Below, piece by piece: positions 33,749 to 47,783 of a stretch of DNA of 64,000 nucleotides. The DNA is from Glycine soja. Lineage: Eukaryota > Streptophyta > Magnoliopsida > Fabales > Fabaceae. Where the stretch lies: NCBI RefSeq assembly GCF_004193775.1, contig NC_041002.1, positions 9,026,485 to 9,090,484 on the forward strand. The letters are read 5' to 3'. A program made the position numbers and the translations under genes. The notes under the pieces are model-generated. The model worked only from the letters and a program-made list of their open reading frames with translations, was not told the origin of the DNA and did not search any database. Numbering within the stretch: position 1 is the first letter of the stretch; each line of letters starts with the position of its first letter.

Positions 33749-36700
33749 AATCTTTTTTTTTTTTTGGAAAAATGTAAATTATATTAAACCCAAAAAGATA
33801 CAACAATAAACGGGGCATACCCCGCAGCTAGAGAAAATAAAAAATCTTCATAATACAAGAAGACCTATATCAAGATGTTAAAACAAATGCAACAGGTGCA
33901 CTTGTCTATACATAAGAAACTTAATCTTGCTAATAACCTCTATTACAGAAAATTGATAATCTTCAAAAATCAGCTTGTTCATAGACAGCTAGATGCAGTA
34001 GACTGTAATTGCTATAGCCAGACAACGTAACTTTCCTTGAACACCTGATGTGGATCTGGCCCTAATTAAAGAGTCAGTAATGCGCTGTAAAGAAGTGAAA
34101 CGCCTGCGGAAAGGAGCCAAATCACGAATGTGAGCCCAAACTTAGAGAGATTTCCTGCAAGAAAAGAACAAATGAGCATTTGACTCAGCCTCATTTAAAC
34201 ATAAAGGGTAGAGGGAACCCTTGTTCAAAAAAACAACTTTGTCAAGAGTAAGCAGCCGGTTCCTTTTAGCAAGCCACAAAATGAAAGACATCTTAGGCGG
34301 GATTGCTGGGTTCCATATAACAGAACACCAACTAACAATAGGCTTGACACCTCTAATGTATTCATAGACTTTGCCAACAAGCAATTGTTCATTGGTGCTC
34401 CAAGATTGAATCCTCTTTTTGGCCTCTTCTGTACTTAGCTCTTTGGAGATAATAAAGTCCCTTATTTGAATGACTTTCTTTATCAAAACTGAATCTGATG
34501 AAGAAGTATTGTAATTCCACACATCGCTCCCTCTGAAATAGTAATGGTGAATCCACCGAACCCATAGAGAATCTTTCTTACAATGAAAGTCCCACAGGAT
34601 ATGGGAAAGAAGCGAAAGGTTCCAGTCCTTGAGATTAAAAAGGCCTAAACCCCCTTCTTTTTTCGGAGAACAAACTACTGACCAAGCAACCAAGGGCTTA
34701 TTTTTGTCAATATCCGCTTTGCCCCACAGAAAATTACGGCACGAAGCGTTGATCCGGTCCATAACAGATTGCGGCAAAGGAAAAATCCCTATCCAGAAAT
34801 TCACAATTCCTTGAATAACTGCTCTGATCAACTCTAACTTACCTGCATAAGATAAAGACTTCTTGCTCCATCCCTGAATCAGGCCAGTAATCTTGAAAAG
34901 CAAAGGAGCATAATGACATACATTTAATCTAGATGATAAAAGGGGAACACCCAAGTATCTAAAAGGAAAGTTACCCAAGCTAAATCCAGTAAGTTGCTAA
35001 ATATGAGAAAGCTCATGAGGCCTAATACCGGCTAAGTATATGGCAGATTTATCAGAGCTGATGGAAAGCCCTGAAACCCTACACAAGTGTTGAAGCTTGG
35101 CAAACATAGTTGACACAGAAAGGATATCTCCTCTAGATAGAAGCATAATATCATCTGCAAAAGCCAAATGAGATAGTTGAATACCTGCACAGTTGGGATG
35201 AAATTTAAAATTGGCATCATCCTTGAGGCTACTCATATCTCTGGAAAAGTACTCCAAACAGAGCACAAACAGATAAGGGGAGAGAGGATCCCCTTGTCTA
35301 AGACCCCGCTGCCCTTTGAAGTGACCATAAATGGATCCATTAACTGTCACACTAAAGGAAGTGGAAGAAACACATTCCATGATCCAAGTACAGAACTGGG
35401 CTGGGAAGCCAATGGACTTAAGCATCCAATCCAAGAATTCCCAGGAAATGGAATGATAAGCTTTATGCAAGTCAATTTTCAGGAGGCATCTCGGAGAAGA
35501 TCTTTTACGAGCATATTTGCGCAAAATCTCTTGAACTAGGAAGATGTTGTCCATCATCTTTCTGTTCTTAATGAAAGCAGTTTGAGTTTCCCCAATAATA
35601 GTCTTAAGCACTAGGGCTATGCGGTTGGCCAGAATTTTAGACACAATCTTGTATAACAAATTACAGCAAGATATGGGTCTAAAATGGTTAACCTGGGAGG
35701 CCTGGTCATGCTTAGGAATAAGCGCAATAATAGCATGGTTTAGCTGCTTTAGAATTTTTCCAGTTGTAAAGAATTCATTAACCGCTACAAAGATATCATC
35801 ACCAATGATATTCTAAGCCTTCTTGAAGAATAAAACATTGAAACCATCTGGCACAGGAGCTTTATTGTTATCCATCACAGAAATAACGTTCCAAACCTCT
35901 TGCTTAGAAGTAGGACAAAGTAAGGCCACAAAGCAATCGGTGGGAACCTTAGGACCCCTGTTGCAGATCGAAATGGAAGGAGTTTGGGTCAGCTCATGAG
36001 CACTAAAGAAATTCCTAAAGTGATTCACAAAAGCAAGGGCAATTTCATCTTGGGAGGAAGTGTTATGCCCATCCTCTAGCCTTATGGCAGCAATAAACCG
36101 GCTGTGTCTGTTGCGCTTGATTAAAGCATGAAAAAATTTGGAGCATTTATCAGCCTGCAGGATATGTTTGTTTTTTATGAGCTGAGCAAATTTCATAGAC
36201 TCCGCTTTTCTAAGCATAATGATCTGCCCTCTAGTGCGGTTTGCCAGAGCAAGAATGGAAGGATCCTGAGGATTTTGCTTTAGAGAATTAAGCACACTGT
36301 TATATTCAGCCCCAACTAGCTCCACTCGGTTGGAGATGTTGTTGAACTCCTGCTTAAAAAGATTCCTCAAGGGAGCTTTAAGAGCTTTCAATTTCTTACA
36401 GACCTTGAACATGCTACAGCCATGAATATTTTGCTTCCAGCCATCTGCAACAATTCTTAAGAAATTTGGATGATCCACAATAGCATTGTTGAATTTAAAT
36501 GGAGAATTACCTCTAGACACTACCAACTCAGTGGTGACAACTAGAGGAGTATGGTCTGAAATAGAAATAAACTCCATAACTTCACAAGCAGAATTTCCAA
36601 AGGAAATGAACCAGACCTAGTTACATAAAGCTTTATCCAGTTTGCTCCACACCCTGCCATTAGTCCATGTGTACAAGGGGCCATGAGTGTTGATGCTCCC

Positions 36701-37012
36701 CAACCCCAGGTCAGAATAGCAATCAACAAAATCTTGCAACTCATAAGCATTGGGCTCAGCTCCATTGAAACGGTCGGTGGGAGACAGAATGGAGTTGAAG
36801 TCACCAATGAGGAGCCAGGGACAATTCATATTAGCATTGATACTATTCAGATTTATCCAAAGAGATTTTCTTGCCATAATGGAGTGAAGACCATAGATGA
36901 ATGAAACTTGAAAGCGCTTGGCAGTGGTAAAGAAAATCTCTTTTTGATTGTATAAGAAGATGAAGAGCAAGGAGAATCACATCAGATTCGCCATAATTTT
37001 AGTTTCTCCAGT
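33749..37012 (-). mobile_element. 5'-truncated L1-type LINE
   Basis: A poly(T) run at about 33749-33763 (a poly(A) tail on the minus strand) marks the 3' end. Upstream on the minus strand lie the zinc-binding C-terminal region, reverse transcriptase and most of the endonuclease. The endonuclease N-terminal region is missing, as in typical incomplete reverse transcription. No convincing target-site duplication was found. Confidence 0.88.
33870..37000 (-). pseudogene. LINE ORF2: endonuclease, reverse transcriptase, zf-RVT
   Basis: Reading along the minus strand: the endonuclease has FIYGLHSIMARKSLW, the catalytic-region GDFNSIL (36617-36970) and, after a stop and frameshift, ISDHTPLVV (36541-36577). 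A linker and the reverse transcriptase follow (35813-36577 and 34997-35659) with LKIDLHKAYHSISW, GLRQGDPLSPYLFVL and the catalytic-site FADDIMLLSRG. Next come the thumb region and the zf-RVT zinc-binding module with MSFILWLAKRNRLLT and HLFFSCR (34142-34978). C-terminal homology (VWAHIRDLAPFRR, LRCLAIAITVYCI) continues to about 33870. No RNase H domain is seen. Stops and frameshifts at about 36615, 35812-35660 and 34990 inactivate it. Confidence 0.88.
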
Positions 37013-40000
37013 TTCAAGATATTGATGAGAGCGAAAAGAATTTTTATGATGATGATTAGAATACTTTTACTTTGATGTTTTTATAATATTATAACTAGAG
37101 TGGCAACAGGATTTATATTTCTAAATATTTATATGTAAAATTCATTATAGATACATAGTTAAATGTTAAAATATAATATTGATTTTTTTATTTTGTTCTA
37201 TTCATATTTTCGGTCTCCTATTTTAAAATAAATATTTAATCTTTCAATTTTTGAAAATTGATAAGTTTTGTTTAATTCTTAATTTTCTATATTTTATTTT
37301 TTGGCAAATGTTAATCAGTAATCAGTGTCCTAAGTAATGAAACTTAAAGTAATTTATTTTATTAAAATACGTAAAATTGATTTGTTTATAACCAACTTAA
37401 AAAATAATTTTGTTAGTTAACAAGTACTTTTATTTTTTGGAATTATTTAAATATCTTTAATTATATATAAAATAAATTACTCTAATTAAGTGACTACTTT
37501 AATTATATATCTTTAATTATTTAAAGTTACTTTGGAAGTGATCGAAAGCAGAAATAAGATGAATATGTGTGGATTCTACAAAGTAACTTCTTTCTCTCGA
37601 GTGAAACAACAAACACGTGACTACTATAATGTTTTTATTTGACTTAATTATTTAGTTGATTCCTAATTAAAAATTTAATTGAATTGTTCAGTTATTACAC
37701 AATTTAATCAGGTCATCTAATTATTAAAATATTACAATGATATCCTTTTCACCAGTTATGTTAATTTGATTAATAAAAATAAATGTTTTTAGATTAATTA
37801 TCAATACAACTTATATAAGATAAGAAATTTTTTACATCAGTTAATAACATCTTTGTTAAGATTTGAGGCCGATGAAGATAAATATTTTTATATCGGTCGC
37901 CAAAAAGTAAATATAAAAATTTCTATTTATAAAACTTTCCTTAATCAAACTAACAAAACTGATAAAAAGATATAATTATAGTATTTTAAATAATCAAAGG
38001 ATATAATTAGACTTTTTAATAATTGAAGAATATAATTAAACTTTTAATTATAATTAAGAGACTAATTATATAATTAAGTCTTTTATTTTACAGCTTTTTT
38101 ACCGCCTTTGCAGAAAACGACAAAAATGTCCCTATGAAAGTAATTTTAGGTAATAGGCAATGCTTGCTTGCAAGGGTATTTTTATTGATTTGTTAACTTC
38201 TCTCATCTCATTTCATTTAAAAGAAACAATTTTATCATTTTTTTATTATATATCTCACCTATTTTTCTTAAATCAAACAACTCAACATTAAATTTTATTT
38301 TCATTTTATTTTTTAAAAATTATCTCTATTTTATTTTTATATATTCTATTTCTCTCCTCACAACGAAATAAAACAATAGAGTTGGTGGTGGTGTTGTTTT
38401 TGTTTGTTGATAAGAGATAGTTTGGATACTTATAAAAGTACTCTAACCCTAAGTTAGTCTATGAATAAGTAAGATAAAAGTATTGATAGAGCATACTTGA
38501 TTGGTATAATGAGTGGGCTGTACACGACATTTTTGTTCTCACCTCCATTCATCAGTGGCAGCAGAACTCTTGAGTTGTAAAGGCTTTAGTAGCAACAAAA
38601 CTTTAGAAGGAATATTCATGTAGGGGAGGGTTTTTTTTTTTTGGATTTGGATGGATGGATTCATTAGGATCTGATCTTCATTTATGCATTATCTGGTGTA
38701 TACATAAAGATTCAGTTTCTATTGGCCCAACCATTTTTGGTAGGGAAGTCTTTCATATCTCTTTCTCATGTAACTGCACTGTTTGTGCCTTTTCTTAATA
38801 AAATCTTTTGTTTGCTGATCTTAAAAAAAAGGATAATGATTTGTGAAAATAATATATACTTGTTAATGTTGAAAATTTTTATGAAAAATGCAAAGAACTT
38901 ATTACCTAATGCACTCTTCCATACACGTACATATTTTATGATCAGTTAAAATTGATTGAAAATCATAATTTTATTTGTAGGTTTTACTATTTTTTTTATA
39001 AGTTTGTCTCTTTAATAAATCATAATTAATAGTAGAGTGTGTTAAAAAATATTACTTTTATTTTTATTTATAAATTTCAATTATTATTTATCATGATTCA
39101 TGTCATATAATATATCTTGGTATCTCTCTCTAAATATTTATCAATATAATGTTTTTTATTTTGATTAAGAATATTTTAATTTAAAAATAATTAATACACG
39201 AAACCTCGTGGATTGAGTAATATCAAAAATAAATATTATTTTTTTAATTTAAATCTTATAAATAAAAATAAAGATAATATAATAGAGAGAATGTTCCTCT
39301 TGGCTCTTCAAAGTTTATTTATGTCACTGAAGCGTGGATTATTTTCAACCATAAGTAAACCCAACAACGGAAGGCAAGCTCTTTTAATAGTTGAATATTT
39401 TAGTACCCTTGATAGGAGGCGTATATATAAGACAACTAATGAGGATCTTTTAATTTAGGCTAGGGAAACATCACATCATATAGACTTATATGGTATAACG
39501 AGTCATTGATAAATGATGGATCTAAAAATCATATTAGTCAATTTAAACTTTTCATAAACTTGATCAATGTATTGACCTATAATTCATTAATAAATAGTTT
39601 TTATATATATTATGTTTGTCCGAATCGAGATATTAAGTTCTTATTTTGTGTATTGAAAAACGTAATTGAAAGGATAAATATACTACAGGTGGTTAGTCTT
39701 AAATATAAATTATTCAACAATAAAATAAAATAAAAAATTTTATATTATCATTTAATTATAAATTATTATATCATAGCAAATTTGTTAAATTTTATAACAA
39801 TTACCTTCAACATTCTTATCAATCATCTAATTATTTTAAATTTTATACTCAAAGTATATACAAATTAAACTCAAAAGTATAATTTCTTAAAAAAAGTATT
39901 TCTCAAATTGGAAACAATTGCTGGGATAAAAGTTTGTTGTTTTTAAGCTTTTGCTTAAAAGTAACTAAAATCCAATTACATTGGATGTAGTTTTGGTTAA

Positions 40001-40305
40001 CAATTCACTTCCAAGAGTGTCAATGTGCACCTTATCGTGAATAACCTTTGTGCATGTTTTTCAGAAAGTTCCACAAAAGTAATCGATGTGGCGTGGCATG
40101 GCATGGCAGAATCAAAGGATAGGCGACGCAGGCGTGATTTATTAACAGAAAAAAAAAAAAAAGAGAAAAGATAGTGAGAAGGAAATTCAGATACGTAACG
40201 TGATGCAATTGCAGAGTCTTTCTTTCACTGCTGTTTCTGTTGGTTTTTCTGTCAGGGAATATTCCCTCCTTTGACCAGGAAAGTGTATAGGATTGTTTAT
40301 TTTTT
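37013..40305. other. AT-rich intergenic DNA, no gene seen
   Basis: Very AT-rich. Short open frames at about 38722-38949, 39213-39458 and 39506-39733 have amino-acid compositions expected of random AT-rich sequence and no recognisable motif. No transposon end is supported. Confidence 0.5.
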
Positions 40306-40306
40306 A

Positions 40307-41547
40307 GGTTAAATTTTAGTTTTCTTTTTAAATAATTTTAAATCTATGATTTTGATTTTATATTTTAAAATAAAGATGTTTAAATTTTTTATTTTTTTTA
40401 AATAAATGATTTTAATCAACCAGTCAGTTGGTCTTTCAAAAAGATTACATAAAATAAAAAATTAAACTCATAATATTTTATTTAAAGGTAAAATAATAAA
40501 TTACAGAAACACTTACTTTAATTAATGTTATAAATATTATTTTACGTCAGAGAGTTATTTATTTATTTTTTAATTACAAAATTTATAAATTAAAATAAAA
40601 TATTTAATATTTAATTTTATATGTATTTATTTTTATTATAAATATATTTTAGTATAAATTAATAAATTATTATATATAAATTATTTTATTTTATGATAAT
40701 TTTAAAAAATTACGTAAACTAATATATAGATTATTTTTAAAAAATTATTTTTTGTAATTTATACCAATTACGTAAATTTAAAATAATATTTAAATAAAAT
40801 TAAAAATTAAAAATTTATTAATTTCAATAATTAAAATAAAAATTTGTATTATTTATATAAAAAATAAATTTTCATAACTTTATAAATTACATAAAATAAT
40901 TTATATAAATTATTTTCATATTAATTTATGTAATTTTCTTGATTTATATAATTAGTATTAAAAAACTTATTTACTAGATAATTTATATAGTTAAAACAAA
41001 AATATTAAACATGAATGTTTCTTAAAAAATTAAATGTTAAAATTTTTTAAATTTATAAAATTAGAATAAAAATAATTTACATATTAAAATAAATTTAATT
41101 AATTTTTATAATTTATATATTAATTTATGAAATTTAATTATAAATTGATAAAATTAAAATGATATAAAATAAAAATAAAATGATTTTTATATTAATTTTT
41201 TTAATATATAAGTTTTTATAACTCGAAAAAAATTAATAAAGTAATGATACATTGAAAATAATGTTTATAAAATTAAATAAATAAAATAAGTGTTTAAGTG
41301 TTCAATTCCTACTACAATCATTCTTTTAATTTTTATTTTACTTTATATGATTTATTATCACATAAGCATCATGTTAACCGCCTACCTAAGTGTCACATTA
41401 ACACTAGTATGTCACATCAAAGTTAATATTTGACTTTACACAGTTAATTTATGGAATAACCAAAATTACTTAGTTAGCATGAGGACTAGATTCAAGAATC
41501 AAAATCATAAATTTGAAATTATAGAGAATCATAATTATAATTTAACC
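40307..41547. mobile_element. 1.24-kb terminal-inverted-repeat element
   Basis: The left end GGTTAAATTTTAGTTTTC, with TCTATGATTTTGATT further in, matches the inverse of the right end (GGTTAAATTATAATTATG, with TTTATGATTTTGATTC) over roughly 55 bp with gaps. The flanks TATTTTTTA and TTTTTTTTA agree in 8 of 9 bases, suggesting a Mutator-like 9-bp duplication, but the sequence is simple. The interior is extremely AT-rich and non-coding. Confidence 0.5.
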
Positions 41548-41548
41548 C

Positions 41549-44180
41549 TTTTTTTTATTACTAGTATGGAGTATTCACTTTTAGTGAGATTCTTTTCTCT
41601 CATTCACATTTTTATCCACATATAAGATTTCAACTTGAAAATTTATTTAAGAGTACTAAATTTAATATCACTCAACAATTTATTCATACATGAGTTTATT
41701 TATGGTACGTGCTGAATATCATGGCTAATAAAATAATTAGTTAAGAAAAATAATTTTATTATGACTCATATAATTTTAGCTTGTTTAACTAATATTTATT
41801 TAGTGTATTTTTTGAGAATGTTTACTTTATATAATAATAATGATTTTAAATATATAAATTGTATTATAATTAAAACTCATAACAAATAAATGTCTATGCA
41901 TATATAAATTACATTTTGAATTAGAATGAATAATTTAAATTGTAATGCAGGATTAGTTTTAATTATTCACAATTTATTTTAAAAAATTATTTCAATTATT
42001 TGGTGATCGGAAAAAAAATTGAGTGAAATAGATAGGTGAATAAGATGGTCGAGAGAGAAGAACATAAAAAAATGGAAATAATTAATGACAAGAATGTTCA
42101 ATTAAAAGAGTAAGAAGAGTGAATATTCTAATTTGAGTCTCATTCTCTAAATGGTGTATTAATCTAATGTCTAATATATGAATACACAATCTATTCTAAG
42201 TAACTATGTATTGATTTTGTTAGTGACTCATTTCCGGAATACTTCATTTGTTATCTTTTGTGGAATCTTTTTTTCTATTTTTATCCACTCACAATTTTCA
42301 AATTCGAGATATTCCTAAAAAAAATTATTTCAATTTTACTTAAATCACCATGTTGATATAGAATTGAGAATCTATTCGTAATTTTATTTTCACATAAATA
42401 ACTAATAATAAAAATATCTTATTAAAAATTATTTAACCAACATTCATCTTTTATTACACCAAAAAACATTCATCTTTTATATAATTAATTATTCCACACC
42501 TTTCAATCATAAATAAATGATAAAAAATTAAAGGTCATTTAATTCCAATCATAAATAAATGATAAATATTAATCCAACCATAAAAATTGAAGGTAGGTAC
42601 TTGGTACCTCCATAAAGAGCTGCAACACTCAAGACAATGCCTATTTTATCAAGGCAATGACATATAATAAATGTTTACCCTCGCTTTAGTGATATTGATT
42701 AATTTAAATTTATTAATATTTTCGATCTCATATATAATAAACAAATGATAACATTTTTTTATCTTAATTATAAGAAATATAGGACTTTTTATTGCTAAAT
42801 ATTCTTTTTTACCCTTAATGATTATTTTCTTTTTTATGAAAGTGAGTGTATTTATTAAATTATTAACAAAAAGATATATTTATTGGTTAAAAAATTATCT
42901 TTTAAAAAATAATCATATCTTAAATCATTTAATGTCATAAATAATTTTAAAATAAAATTAAAATTTATAACAAACTAATTAACCAAACTATTTTTTTATT
43001 AATTTTGATGAATTAAATAGTTATTTCTTATATATAAAATTAGAGATAGTATAATTTAACATGGGTTAGGTTCTATAGCAAGTAGCCTCATGCTTCTTAA
43101 GGACAATATTACTTTGTCCTAGAGTAATTTTATACCAGACCGATATTTAATTTATTATTCACAAATACATCATAATTCTGCATTTTGACTTCCATTGTGT
43201 GATTACTCTAAAGTTTTTGTCCACTTATACAAATATCTTTCGATTATGAATTTAGTTTTTATTTATATGCGTTCTCAATGTTAAATTAAAAATTATGATT
43301 AATATAAGTTTAAAGATAATTAATGTAAAAAACAACTAATTTATTATACACAACGATTTAAAATCAAATAGTTGTGTAATAACTCTTTACATATGTAAAC
43401 TATTTTATTTTATTATTTCATCTACTAACAGAATTAGTTAATGTGACAAAGTGAACATGACATGCCAATGAGTCGATATATTTAAACTGAAAAATATAAA
43501 ATATTTGGACTACAATTAAGTAAAATGTGTTCTGATTGTATTGACTTAATTGTCCATGTTAACGTTCTTTGTGAGTAAATTATTTATTTTATAACAACAA
43601 TCAACGATAAAAAAATATATTTTATATTTTAAATAACAGAAATGCTTATTACTACGAAAACATTTTCTTCAAATAGGCACGAATGACACGACTCCGTGAT
43701 TTCAGTTCAAAACAAGTTTTATCTTTTATTAATTTTTAATAACTATTTATTTTGTGCTAGGTGCTTTTGCCTATTTCATGCTAAAAATTACGAGCTAAAC
43801 TGAAAAAGTTATATTTATTTCACTGAATATATAATAGGCTTGTAATTTTGAATAGTAAAAATCAATTACTATATTAAGATTGATAGAAGTATTAATTACT
43901 TAAATCATACAAGATCGATCTCGTTAAGTTTTTGTTGTTGTGAATATCTCGTTTAGTAAACTGTTTATGTACTATAGTTCAAAAGAAATATGTGATAGCA
44001 ATATAAAAAAATGATACTAACGTGGTTCGTGTATTTCGTGCAGTGTTTTTTTTTACTAAATAACACTCCTTTTTAAATAAACTAATGACTTAAATATTAG
44101 ATAAAACTATACTAAAGGATTTGATTGTAAATGTGAGTAAATATGATAAATTTAGTTCACGTAATATTAAAATTGTACAA

Positions 44181-44245
<65 letters not shown>

Positions 44246-44684
44246 CAATTACGTCCATTTTATATTTCCTTTTTTTTATTATTATATTGCAGTTCACATT
44301 TATATTATTTCTAACAAGTGTCTACATTTCTTTGGATGACAAAGAATCTTTATCCTATTAATTATACTTTTCTATGGATCTAAACATTGTTCATATTATG
44401 AATAAATAGACCTAACAAAAAGCAACAAATTCATTAAAGAGGAGGCAAAAGCAGTAATACAAAATGATGGCAAATGAGAACCGTCACCGTTTTCCCCGTC
44501 TTTGCTTTCGTACCTTTATCTTTTTTTCCATGCATTGCCTTTATCGTGTTTCTGATCATGTCCGTTTGTTCTGTCATATCTGTCTCTAATTTATCCACGC
44601 ATGTTAGCTTAACTAATTGTTTTGATGGAGAAATTAAACTAGGTAAGTATTTCAACAGGAAAATTAAAATATCTTTTTATAATA
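41549..44684. other. AT-rich intergenic DNA, no gene seen
   Basis: Contains an (AT)n run at 44187-44244. At 44434-44710 both strands are open for more than 70 codons with moderately balanced composition (minus-strand KLETDMTEQTDMIRNTIKAM, then lysine-rich), but no family is recognised and no start or splice context supports a gene. Confidence 0.45.
44187..44244. repeat. (AT)n microsatellite
   Basis: About 58 bp of uninterrupted AT dinucleotides. Confidence 0.97.
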
Positions 44685-45748
44685 TAATATATTTGGATAA
44701 GATATTTTAAAAATAATTAAAATATATCATTTTGATAAAGCATTTTAATTTATTAACTTTACATCATTTTAAATTCTCAAAAAAAAAAGAAATTAAAATT
44801 CCTCCTTTCCTAGAAACACACCACTAGCTCTCTTTCCGTAGCCGCTTTCTCTCCCTCTCAGCACACCAACCAGCTCTCTCCCTCCCAACGCACACGTGTG
44901 ACTCTCTCTTTCCCTCTCAGCAACGTCACTATAGGTTTCTCTCCCCCTCGCTCATCTTTATTTTTTTCTTTTTTCAAGTTTATGTTTGTTTGTTTTTTAT
45001 TTTATTTTTGTAGCTACAAGGGTTGCTTGATTTTATTGATTTATGTTTCGTTTTGTATTTCATTTATTTTGTTTCAATGATTTTGATATGTTGGTGGGTG
45101 TGGAATTGGATGAGTTTGGAGTTGAGATAGGTTGTGAGCACCATATGTTTGTGAATATGCATCAAAGAGAAATAGAGAAACAAATCTGTTTGAATTTCTC
45201 GAATTGCATGATTTTTTTGGGGGGGTTCAAAGGAATTGGTTGAGAAACAAGAGCTTAGCGTTGGATGGCCCCAGAGGTGTTATATATTCCTTGAGCATGA
45301 TGCTATTGTTTCAACTACTACTATAAACTGTGCACCAGTAACTCCAATAAAGCTGGCACATTTTGGTGTTTATTAATTGAAAATGATGATTTATTGCACT
45401 GACATATTGATATGATATAAGATGAATGAGAGACTGAACATAATACTAAAGGCCAGTAGTGATACACTTTATATTTAGATGTACTAGTTTTGCTAGAATG
45501 GTGAACAAAATAATTTATCAGTATCAGACTGATATGCGTCAAGCATTTCTTGCTTGATTTTGTGTAACCACTGCATTACTTCTGAGTGGATATTTGCAGT
45601 AGCATAGTTGTTTTGCTTCTTCAGTTGATTGAGTGCACTTCTGATGTTATTATCCCATAAGCACTATATATATAAGACCACTCAATCTCTAAATTTCTAC
45701 CTATGAAAAGACCTAGTATTCGTATATCAAGTGGGCTTTAACTTTGTT

Positions 45749-45915
45749 CTGAGCAGATAAAAGTCATTTAGCAAATTCCCATATAGTATCCTGTAATTTA
45801 TTTAGTACAGTAGTGCACACATTTAGGACCCTTTAGTGCACACATTTAGTATCCTGTAATTTTTTTTCTGAGTAGATAAAAATCATTTAGCAAATTCCCA
45901 TATAGTATCCTGGAA
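45749..45915. repeat. Imperfect tandem duplication in the Harbinger 5' region
   Basis: A 49-51 bp sequence centred on AGATAAAA.TCATTTAGC and ATTCCCATATAGTATCCTG occurs at 45749-45799 and 45867-45915 with few differences. Between them GTGCACACATTTAG is also doubled (45813 and 45836). Confidence 0.85.
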
Positions 45916-47783
45916 CATATAGCAAAGGAGTTCTTACCCTACTATTGCTTTAGACCCGAGTGCAGCATGTAATCTTGTAACATGACAACACATTTTATGG
46001 GAGAAGCCACTGCAAGGGAGTGAGATTTTGCATTTACCAGGGACTTGTCAGCTGTATCAAGATTGTGTATTCTTTGTTAATCCTCTCTTCACATTAAAAG
46101 GGTTTGAGTCTACATTAAGATACACTATGGATTACTAAGAATCCCATTGGCAACCTGCAATGCAACATTAAAATCAAATAGCCGCAAAAAGGATTGTTCT
46201 TTTTTGATTTTTTACCGTTTAATAATGGTTAAGTGTGTTTTGATGAGGTAGAATGTGGCTTTTGGCCCATCACATTTCTAGTTTAAATAGAACATCATAG
46301 GTCTTATGAGTTTATTGTCATCATTCATCAAAATTATCCTTGTTAGTAGAGCACAGGGAAAGTGATTTAAGTGCATTGTTATATAGTCAAGAATCTTAGT
46401 TTGGCCCTGTGAGTCTATCCATCATTTTCTAGGTAAAATCTTGAAGTACCATGTCTCTTAAGGTAAGAAAAGGAATCAAATCTTTAAATCCGTGGAGAGG
46501 ATAAGAGCAAATGGATTGGTTGTGGGTTCAACTAGTGTGAGCATGATCAGAATTTAAAATTGATATATACTTTAAATATGTATTTGAAATTGATAATGAT
46601 AGGTCTTGCAGGCTAATTACTTCTATGTGAATTATTGATTCAGTTTTTTTGAAAGTTTTGATTGACAAAGATTAATTTGGATCATGTCATTTCCTCAATC
46701 TTATAATCTTTTTCAACCCCCCAGAAATTTGAAATCTCAAATCTATTACTATATGTGTTGTGGATGAGATTTTTATTTTTTATTTTTATTTCTGTTGTAA
46801 GAAAGAGAAATATTAATTTGATAGTAGTAATGTTGGTAATAATAATGAAATAATACTGATTACTTACAATTATTTAGAAATAACTATATACTGTATCTCA
46901 TAAGAAAATACTTTTGCTATATGTATAAAGTGAAACTTTTTCTAGGTCTCTTAAAAGAACATTCTATTCTTTATTATATTCACTTTTTATTCTTTATATT
47001 CGTGTATATATCCATTCCTCTACTAATACTAGGAAGTACTTTGTAGTATATTTTACCAAAAGATATTTATACTAAATACCAAAAGTATAACAAGAATCAT
47101 ATGCTACATATATTTCTCCTACAGTAACTAAAGATAATATAAGATAGAGTTTTATATATACAACCACATTATTTTAGTTAATAATAGAATATGAAATATA
47201 GTATATTGCTCCTAAATAGATTAACCTATATAAAATTAATAATAATGGATTGGTTGTTTCTATGCCTTTCAGCTTTGGGAGTAAGGTTGAACCTAGTCAA
47301 ATGTTACCCATGTTGTCATTGTTTTGTGATCAGGTTACACATTTGTATTTGTAGGCCCAAAATAGTTTTTTGGTACCAACGTTAACTTGGCCTGGTCTAA
47401 TATCAGGATATACATAGGGAGAGAAAAGAACAAGACATGTGTGGTAATCAAATAGATTAGTTGACTTAGGCCCTTAATTGATCCAGGATTTTTCATCAAG
47501 TCCTGCTGCCACTTGTCATTGGGACCATACCGGAGAGGGAAAGGGCACTTTGTAAGTTCAAAGTTTGGGTTTAAAGTTTTCTACTTTGTGTGAGCTTTGT
47601 CACAAAGTTTTCAATCCCTAATAAGATAATTGGCATAAAATAGCTCGACAAAAACATGATTTAATAGTATCATTGTTTCTAGTTGATCATCTTTGTATTG
47701 CACTAGTATCATTGTTTTAAATCTCCAAATAATATATGCACATATTATCTTATATCATTATCATGCAGTTTGATTGAGAAGAA

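Noticed and set aside
33735..37045. Target-site duplication of the LINE (CGAAAA-like on both sides)
   Set aside because: The match is only about six A-rich bases and not at a defined boundary.
44434..44710. Overlapping open frames on both strands
   Set aside because: Composition is slightly gene-like but no family match, start context or splice sites could be supported.
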